From: a virus
Length of the DNA: 24,999 nt
Virus record (IMG/VR): IMGVR_UViG_3300032278_000111
Coordinates: 1-24,999 of that record
Strand: one strand, 5' to 3'
Shown here: one piece after another, positions 20,425 to 24,999 of the stretch
How the letters are laid out: the number at the start of each line of letters is the position of its first letter
Position numbering within the stretch: position 1 is the stretch's first letter
Made by a program: the position numbers and the translations under genes
Notes under the pieces: model-generated
Told to the model about the DNA's origin: nothing
Database searches by the model: none
What the model saw: only the letters and a program-made list of their open reading frames with translations

Positions 20425-22326
20425 ATGGCAGATATTAAGTTTGTTTATGATGTTTTGAGTGCTCATTCAGATTCAAACTATAGAAATAAAACTTTTCATA
20501 CAAGCATTACAACAGATCGTCCAAGTATGGTAAAGCTTGCTTGTTCTGATGCTTCTCATCAATTTGATATAGTATTAGATGAGAAACTTCTATACGATGA
20601 ACATAGTGGTGATATTAAAATGGAGAAACTACTTCCAAAATACAAGTGTGAGATTTATATGAAAGCTTCAGGTTCTGGAGTATGGTTAAAAATAATGACA
20701 TGTCTTCTTATGAGAGTTCAGCGATTTACAACAGGTCAGAGAAGAAAGAAATTTATAAAACTATCAGGTACAGATTGGGCAACTGGTATTATGAAGAAAA
20801 GAGTAATGCGTAATCTTGCGTTTACTGGAGATCCATTTGGTTCAGAATCTGGTGTAGGTATACAATCAAATGCTAAAGTAGTAGGACAAGCTATTGTTGA
20901 TAAAACTAATGCTATTGGATCTGCAGGAATAACATTTTCAGCAGGTACCTTACTTGATAGTCCCAACAATGTAGCATGGCCATCTATAGCTAGAGACTTC
21001 TCTAACAGAACTGCATTTGATTCTATGAGAGCATTAGCAAAAGAAATAGGTGCTGATTTTTGGTCAGATGAAAATGCTGAGATTACTCTCGCAGGATGGA
21101 TGTCAATAGATTCAGGTAAAAATTATACAGATGATGATTTAGCTACTTTAGATTTTACAGAGTCGGCAGAAGTTCAATCAGATAACATTTACTCAGGACC
21201 AGGAACTATGAGAGTGTATCCCTTAGAAAGAATAGACAAGTGGATGAATACTGATCAGTGGAGACGTGTAGGTGTATTTAATGGATCAGGTAGTAATGGT
21301 GAGATAGTAGTTTCTGCTAATCAGCAAGGACCAGATGGTACAAGTGTTGTAAGAATGACAGCAACTAATGTTCCAGCACTAGGATTATCAAATGGTGTAG
21401 CTAAAATATTTCAAATGAGACCTAATGCTACAAGTGCTAATACTGGTACTTCAGGAGATGATCCTACTGATGAGACAGCTTTTGATTTACCAATCAACGC
21501 AGCTAATACTCTTAATCCAGATGGTCAGTCTGTTCTATCAGCTTTAAAAATGATACGATTCTATTGTCAAATTCAACAGACAGATGGCAATCCTCTTAAC
21601 CATAATGATATCATAGGTAATGTTTTTAGGATACATTTAGTAGACTTCTCTACTGGCAGTTACAGATTTTTCGGATCACGTGACTTAGCATTTAGTCGAG
21701 ACAACCCACCTTTAGTAAAATGGTATGATCTTAGTTTAGAAGGAGCTGGTACTGGTTCAGGTGACTTTCCAACTAAAAGTAGTACTGCACCAACAAAGAT
21801 TCAAATGGTAGAATTCTATATTGGATCACAATATACAAGAAGTTGGCTTTGGGATATTGGTCAGTTTCATGCTGTCTATGAAGCAACTCAAAAAGATGAA
21901 GCTTCACCTGTATCAGGAACTCCACTCTTCGAAGGTATAAATTTAGATCCGTCAGGATTGGCTCCAACAGATTCATTAACAATGGCTGAACGTGCAGCTG
22001 TCATGACAAGAGCAAATGATTTATCTGGTAGAATGATCTTACTTAATGAAGATCTTGATTGGGGTACAACTAAGTTTCCAGGTATGACTTTAGACTTACA
22101 ATCTGATTCATTAGAAGTACCAGACGAGAGTCCTAGTACACAAGAAAAGATGAGAGTTGAAGTAGTTGAACATCAATTTAAAGAACATACTATTACCACT
22201 ACAATTCGCTGTGCAAAGGTACCAATGACTGGTAATGCAGCACAGGAATCAAAGGTAGTTAATATGCTTGATACGTTATTGGGTTATGATGAAACATCTA
22301 CCTTTTCAACAAATGTACCGAATTGA
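20425..22326 (+). CDS. Tail hub / baseplate protein with inserted beta domain, 633 aa
   Basis: It follows the tape measure gene, the usual place of the distal tail and hub proteins. The first 250 residues (KMEKLLPKYKCEIYMKASGS, VQRFTTGQRRKKFIKLSGTD, AKEIGADFWSDENAEITLAG) and the last 100 (LDWGTTKFPGMTLDLQSDSL, EHTITTTIRCAKVPMTG) look like a gp27/Tal-type hub. Between about 275 and 480 is a Gly/Ser/Asn-rich stretch (VGVFNGSGSNGEIVVSANQQ, IRFYCQIQQTDG, SYRFFGSRDL) resembling a carbohydrate-binding beta-sandwich. This insert may recognise host glycans. The division is by eye. The gene is tightly spaced after the tape measure gene, so it is co-transcribed. Confidence 0.65.
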   Translation: MADIKFVYDVLSAHSDSNYRNKTFHTSITTDRPSMVKLACSDASHQFDIVLDEKLLYDEHSGDIKMEKLLPKYKCEIYMKASGSGVWLKIMTCLLMRVQRFTTGQRRKKFIKLSGTDWATGIMKKRVMRNLAFTGDPFGSESGVGIQSNAKVVGQAIVDKTNAIGSAGITFSAGTLLDSPNNVAWPSIARDFSNRTAFDSMRALAKEIGADFWSDENAEITLAGWMSIDSGKNYTDDDLATLDFTESAEVQSDNIYSGPGTMRVYPLERIDKWMNTDQWRRVGVFNGSGSNGEIVVSANQQGPDGTSVVRMTATNVPALGLSNGVAKIFQMRPNATSANTGTSGDDPTDETAFDLPINAANTLNPDGQSVLSALKMIRFYCQIQQTDGNPLNHNDIIGNVFRIHLVDFSTGSYRFFGSRDLAFSRDNPPLVKWYDLSLEGAGTGSGDFPTKSSTAPTKIQMVEFYIGSQYTRSWLWDIGQFHAVYEATQKDEASPVSGTPLFEGINLDPSGLAPTDSLTMAERAAVMTRANDLSGRMILLNEDLDWGTTKFPGMTLDLQSDSLEVPDESPSTQEKMRVEVVEHQFKEHTITTTIRCAKVPMTGNAAQESKVVNMLDTLLGYDETSTFSTNVPN

Positions 22327-22332
22327 TACACA

Positions 22333-22449
22333 ATGATAAGATGGAATAATAATAGAAAAAGAAAGAGAAGAATGCAGGAGATATTGAACACTCAAGCGCA
22401 TTACAATCAAGTACGGTGGAATACTGGTGGTTTCCATATTCCAGCCTAA
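22333..22449 (+). CDS. Possible basic miniprotein, 38 aa
   Basis: The ORF starts 6 nt after the hub gene and reads MIRWNNNRKRKRRMQEILNT then QAHYNQVRWNTGGFHIPA. It is very basic at the N-terminus, with aromatic residues at the C-terminus. It has no separate promoter but would be on the same mRNA as the hub gene. It could be a small nucleic-acid-binding or virion protein, or a chance ORF. No family recognised. Confidence 0.4.
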   Translation: MIRWNNNRKRKRRMQEILNTQAHYNQVRWNTGGFHIPA

Positions 22450-22472
22450 TTAGGGTGTATACCCATTAATTG

Positions 22473-22502
22473 TTAAATACTGGAACATATTAGATTTAGT
22501 AA
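22473..22502 (+). promoter_or_regulatory. TATA box before the 57-aa zinc gene
   Basis: TTAAATAC begins at 22473, 29 nt before the ATG at 22502, so a leaderless start is expected. Confidence 0.6.
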
Positions 22503-22675
22503 TGGCAAGACACAATTCAGAACCAGAACATCTGAGAATTTATGTCAATATGACATGTCCCTTTTGTAATGAGCAAGCCGATGGCGTTGCTGAAGAAAAA
22601 GAGACATCTACAGGTGTTAAGTTCGTTGCGTTTAATTGCCCACATTGCGAAACAGCAATACCGGTGAAACATTAA
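22502..22675 (+). CDS. Zinc ribbon protein, 57 aa
   Basis: The protein begins MARHNSEPEHLRIYVNM and contains TCPFCNEQADGV, a charged turn EEKETSTGVK, and FNCPHCETAIPVKH. CPFC...CPHC spaced by about 26 residues is a standard zinc ribbon. A leaderless promoter precedes it, and its TAA overlaps the ATG of the next tail gene (TAATG), so the two are translated from one mRNA. It may regulate, or be made with, the tail fibre genes. Zinc binding is inferred from the Cys pattern. Confidence 0.75.
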   Translation: MARHNSEPEHLRIYVNMTCPFCNEQADGVAEEKETSTGVKFVAFNCPHCETAIPVKH

Positions 22676-23313
22676 TGGACACGAAAGGATTAGCTAAATC
22701 AAAAGACAACGTTAGTACCGTTGCAACTAGGAACAATTCTATCGACGATAGCATCAAGGTAGGAAAGAACGTAGTTCAGTACGACGTTAGACGATGGACT
22801 CCAAAACAATGGATGACACCAATTCTTAACCGTTCAGAGTCACTCCCAAAAGTTATGAGAAGTTTAGTACATAGATCACTAAAACCATTTGGTAATTATA
22901 CAGAATGGCAATTTCATGATAAGGTAAATAACTTACTAACTGACGCAGGAAGAGACTTAATGCATAATGCTACACTAAAGGCTACTGGCCAACCAGCTGG
23001 AGCTCAATGGATTGCACTTACTCAGAATACTGGAGCACCAGCAGATGGTGATACAGCATTGACGGGTGAGTTAACAGGTACCAATCTTGCAAGAGCATCA
23101 TCTACATATACTCATGTTGCAGGAGAAGCTACTAGTACACTTGTACACACATTTACAAATAGTACAGGAAGTGCAGTAGCAGCTATTGTAAAATCAGGCA
23201 CATTTAATGCAAGCTCAGGAGGTACATTACTCTTTGTAAATACCTTCACAACAGTAACATTACAAGCATTGGACCAGTTACAAGTCACGTGGACAATTAC
23301 GATAAACGATTAG
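22675..23313 (+). CDS. Beta-rich tail or tail-fibre-associated protein, 212 aa
   Basis: The N-terminal 90 residues are basic and include RWTPKQWMTPILNRSESLPK. After NNLLTDAGRDLMHNATLKAT comes a Thr/Ala/Gly-rich beta-prone domain with QWIALTQNTGAPADGDTALT and TSTLVHTFTNSTGSAVAAIV, a pattern common in phage tail-fibre or baseplate-attached proteins that begin with an NL-x-x-AG-R motif. ATG 22675 is chosen because it overlaps the upstream stop (TAATG); an in-frame ATG at 22636 lies inside the zinc gene. It ends before a strong terminator hairpin. Confidence 0.6.
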   Translation: MDTKGLAKSKDNVSTVATRNNSIDDSIKVGKNVVQYDVRRWTPKQWMTPILNRSESLPKVMRSLVHRSLKPFGNYTEWQFHDKVNNLLTDAGRDLMHNATLKATGQPAGAQWIALTQNTGAPADGDTALTGELTGTNLARASSTYTHVAGEATSTLVHTFTNSTGSAVAAIVKSGTFNASSGGTLLFVNTFTTVTLQALDQLQVTWTITIND

Positions 23314-23321
23314 ACAAATAT

Positions 23322-23357
23322 ATAACTGAGCAATCAGTTATTCCCCCATTCTTTATA
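23322..23357 (+). terminator. 8-bp hairpin with GCAA tetraloop and T/C tract
   Basis: ATAACTGA-GCAA-TCAGTTAT (23322-23341) is a perfect 8-bp stem with a GNRA-type loop, followed by TCCCCCATTCTTT. It lies 8 nt past the tail gene stop. The T-C5-T tract also follows the hairpin after the capsid gene. Confidence 0.6.
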
Positions 23358-23381
23358 TACTAGTACAATTTACTTTATTTA
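23352..23381 (+). promoter_or_regulatory. TATA box with no downstream ORF
   Basis: TTTATATAC begins at 23352; a transcript would begin near 23381. No start codon or ORF lies there. Confidence 0.45.
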
Positions 23382-23547
23382 GCTATCACAGAGCACATTT
23401 AGGCTTCATAGCGTGCCAGATAGAAGGGAACACAAAGTAGTAAGATGTTTACTAGATAAGCAAGCGGTTGGAAATCCGAAGGGTCAATCCCTAGAAATAA
23501 GCCCTAGAAAATCTCTTATTATTCCCGAATTTTATTAAAGTTCTTAG
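23381..23547 (+). ncRNA. Candidate structured RNA of about 165 nt
   Basis: Between an orphan TATA box (23352) and the terminator-like motif TTAAAGTTCTTAG (23535-23547) lie several perfect short stems: GCTAT/ATAGC (23382, 23408), TAGTAA-GATGT-TTACTA (23438-23454), AGGG-TCAAT-CCCT (23480-23492), and AATAAG/CTTATT (23496, 23515). No ORF longer than a few codons is present, and the segment is less AT-rich than other gaps. It is not a tRNA by eye. The role is unknown; it could equally be an attachment or regulatory site. Confidence 0.35.
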
Positions 23548-23587
23548 ATTGTATAAATGGTATAAATATGGTACTACCTCAATATTG

Positions 23588-23621
23588 TTATATACCTGCA
23601 TTAATTAGTTATAGTATCAAA
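23588..23621 (+). promoter_or_regulatory. TATA box of the tail fibre gene
   Basis: TTATATACC begins at 23588, 33 nt before the ATG at 23621. Confidence 0.55.
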
Positions 23622-24999
23622 TGGCTAGAACTGGTTGGGGTAGACACGTTAAAGTAGTTGCAGTTGCAGATGATGGTTCATCTCCTGTAGGTTCAGATGA
23701 GTGGAATGCAGATTTAAGTCCAATAGGAATGTTAGGATTTACTAAGCAAGCAGGTACAATATCAGGTGCAGCGATTACACCAACAGGTAGTGTTATAGAA
23801 GTTCAAGCCGATGGAACATTAACAATATTAACAGTAAGTGCAGATATCAATGAATATGATGTAATTTATCTTATAGCAAAATCAACAGCGACAAGTGTAA
23901 CATTAACAAATGGAACAGGAACTGCAGGCAATCTTAGATTACTAAGTGGAGGAAATGAAACATTAAGTACTACTACTCCAAAAATCTTTATATGTAGAAC
24001 AATTGGTTCTAACAAAGAATGGCAAGAGTATGGTGGTAGTCCAGTAGCAAATAGTTCAATTACATTTGCAAAAATTCAAGACATAGCATCAATGAAAGTT
24101 GTTGGAAGGACAGCAGGAAGTTCAGGAGTAACTTCTGAGGTAGCACTTTTAGATGAAGATAATATGGCAACAGATAGTGCCACATCATTAGCAACACAGC
24201 AATCAATTAAAGCTTATGTGGATAGTCAATCACATTCAGTCACACCAACTTCTACTACTACATTTGAAAACAAAACAGTAGACTTGGGAGATAATACTTT
24301 AACAGGAACAGTTGCAGAATTTAACACTGCATTGCAGAGTGATTCATTTGCAACATTAGCTAACAAGATAAGTGACTTGGCAGCATCAACATCAGCAGAG
24401 TTAGCAGGAAAGATTTCAGATGAGACTGGAACAGGTACTTTAGTATTTGCAACAAGTCCAACTTTAGTCACCCCTGTATTAGGAACACCAGCAACAGGAA
24501 GTGTGTTAACTAATTGTACAGGATTACCTATTGCCACAGGATTAGCAGCAGGTTCATCTGCCAATTTGGCAAGTGTTATTAACGATGAGACAGGTACAGG
24601 TCTATTAGTTTTCTCAACAAGTCCAGCATTAACTACTCCAACAGCAACACAATTGAATATTTTGGCAGCAGGAGGATTAAGATTAAATGATTCTAACAAT
24701 AGTAACTATTCAGGATTCAAATCTCCTGCAGATGTAACTACAAGTTATGAATTAATACTGCCTGCAACTTCTACTAGTACAGCAGGACAAGTATTAAAAA
24801 TGTCTTCAACTACTAATACTTTAGAATGGGGTACAGCAGGAGGAGGAGCACATACAGAACAAGAATGGACAGTTTATACTAATCACACACCAACAGCAGC
24901 AGTGTCTGATACAAGTGCGTTTATGTTCACAAGAAAGATCGATACTAATAATGATGGATTATATATTCAGTTGTGGAAGAATGCTGCTAGTACAACAAT
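23621..24999 (+). CDS. Tail fibre protein, N-terminal part (runs off the window)
   Basis: The frame is open from ATG 23621 to the window end (at least 459 aa), so the gene is partial. After MARTGWGRHVKVVAVADDGS it is Ser/Thr/Ala/Gly-rich and beta-prone. It carries two copies of a repeat known from tail fibres of many marine phages: ISDETGTGTLVFATSPTLVT and INDETGTGLLVFSTSPALTT, about 50 residues apart, with the companion motif LGTPATGSVLTNCTGLP after the first. Such fibres bind host surface structures. Codons are strongly A/T-ending (ACA, GCA, GGA). A leaderless TATA box supports the start. The receptor-binding tip lies outside the window. Confidence 0.85.
   Translation, partial: MARTGWGRHVKVVAVADDGSSPVGSDEWNADLSPIGMLGFTKQAGTISGAAITPTGSVIEVQADGTLTILTVSADINEYDVIYLIAKSTATSVTLTNGTGTAGNLRLLSGGNETLSTTTPKIFICRTIGSNKEWQEYGGSPVANSSITFAKIQDIASMKVVGRTAGSSGVTSEVALLDEDNMATDSATSLATQQSIKAYVDSQSHSVTPTSTTTFENKTVDLGDNTLTGTVAEFNTALQSDSFATLANKISDLAASTSAELAGKISDETGTGTLVFATSPTLVTPVLGTPATGSVLTNCTGLPIATGLAAGSSANLASVINDETGTGLLVFSTSPALTTPTATQLNILAAGGLRLNDSNNSNYSGFKSPADVTTSYELILPATSTSTAGQVLKMSSTTNTLEWGTAGGGAHTEQEWTVYTNHTPTAAVSDTSAFMFTRKIDTNNDGLYIQLWKNAASTT

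Noticed and set aside
23401-23510. tRNA-like sequence (GGTTGGAAATCC)
   Set aside because: Vaguely like a T-arm but no acceptor stem, anticodon arm or D-arm could be paired around it.
24226-24699. Minus-strand ORF of 157 codons
   Set aside because: Shadow of the low-complexity tail fibre gene, whose plus frame carries the recognised fibre repeats.

Overview
The window looks like part of the genome of a tailed virus (Caudoviricetes, HK97-type head) of an archaeon. Almost every free-standing gene has an A/T-rich TATA box (TTTATA, TTTAAA, TATATA) whose first base lies about 28-34 nt before the start codon, so most transcripts should begin at or near the AUG (leaderless). Many genes end in runs of 9-11 T, and no bacterial -35/-10 promoters are evident. 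The AT-rich, AGA-using structural genes and the tail-fibre repeat (ETGTG-LVF-TSP) recall viruses of marine plankton. A host among AT-rich marine archaea such as ammonia oxidisers is plausible but not shown by the sequence.

Positions 1-8092 form an accessory region of small genes, mostly on the minus strand and mostly single units with their own TATA box and oligo-T terminator. Four of them (970-1254 -, 1985-2347 -, 3911-4234 +, 4528-4806 -) are divergent paralogs of one small protein family I cannot name. They share a core with the motifs KTDV and NK-S/A-W-IY-K, but their base composition differs sharply. The gaps between these genes carry dispersed elements: phased CTATATAG palindromes, GCGCGATwATCGCGC palindromes, a 27-nt ACG...TTAGC box, a 33-nt GGGACAAA...ATTTTGCGC element, and an 83-bp direct repeat built on a 17-bp palindrome. 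At least five small Cys-rich, zinc-ribbon-like proteins lie here too, several shorter than 45 codons.

Positions 7606-8092 are a gene-free, palindrome-containing stretch just before the terminase genes. Positions 8093-15208 hold the packaging and head module: small terminase-like protein, TerL, a small unknown, portal, a four-Cys protein, XkdF-like protease/scaffold, decoration-like protein and major capsid protein. Positions 15313-16678 hold three head-tail connector or tail-completion proteins. Positions 16717-23313 hold the tail module: tube protein, a probable chaperone pair joined by frameshifting, a zinc miniprotein, a short tape measure, a hub-like protein, two more small proteins and a beta-rich tail protein. 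A promoter-bearing, gene-free gap (23314-23620) may encode a structured RNA. The window ends inside a tail-fibre gene.

The right side reads as a late morphogenesis block of a few transcription units with ATGA-type overlaps. The left side reads as individually controlled early or accessory genes. The most unusual signals are the paralog family with its intergenic elements, four leaders that place an AUG at the predicted transcription start ahead of a strong Shine-Dalgarno, and a 13-nt motif TTAAAGTTyTTAG found six times, mostly at transcript ends. All functional names come from recognising family patterns by eye; no searches were run.
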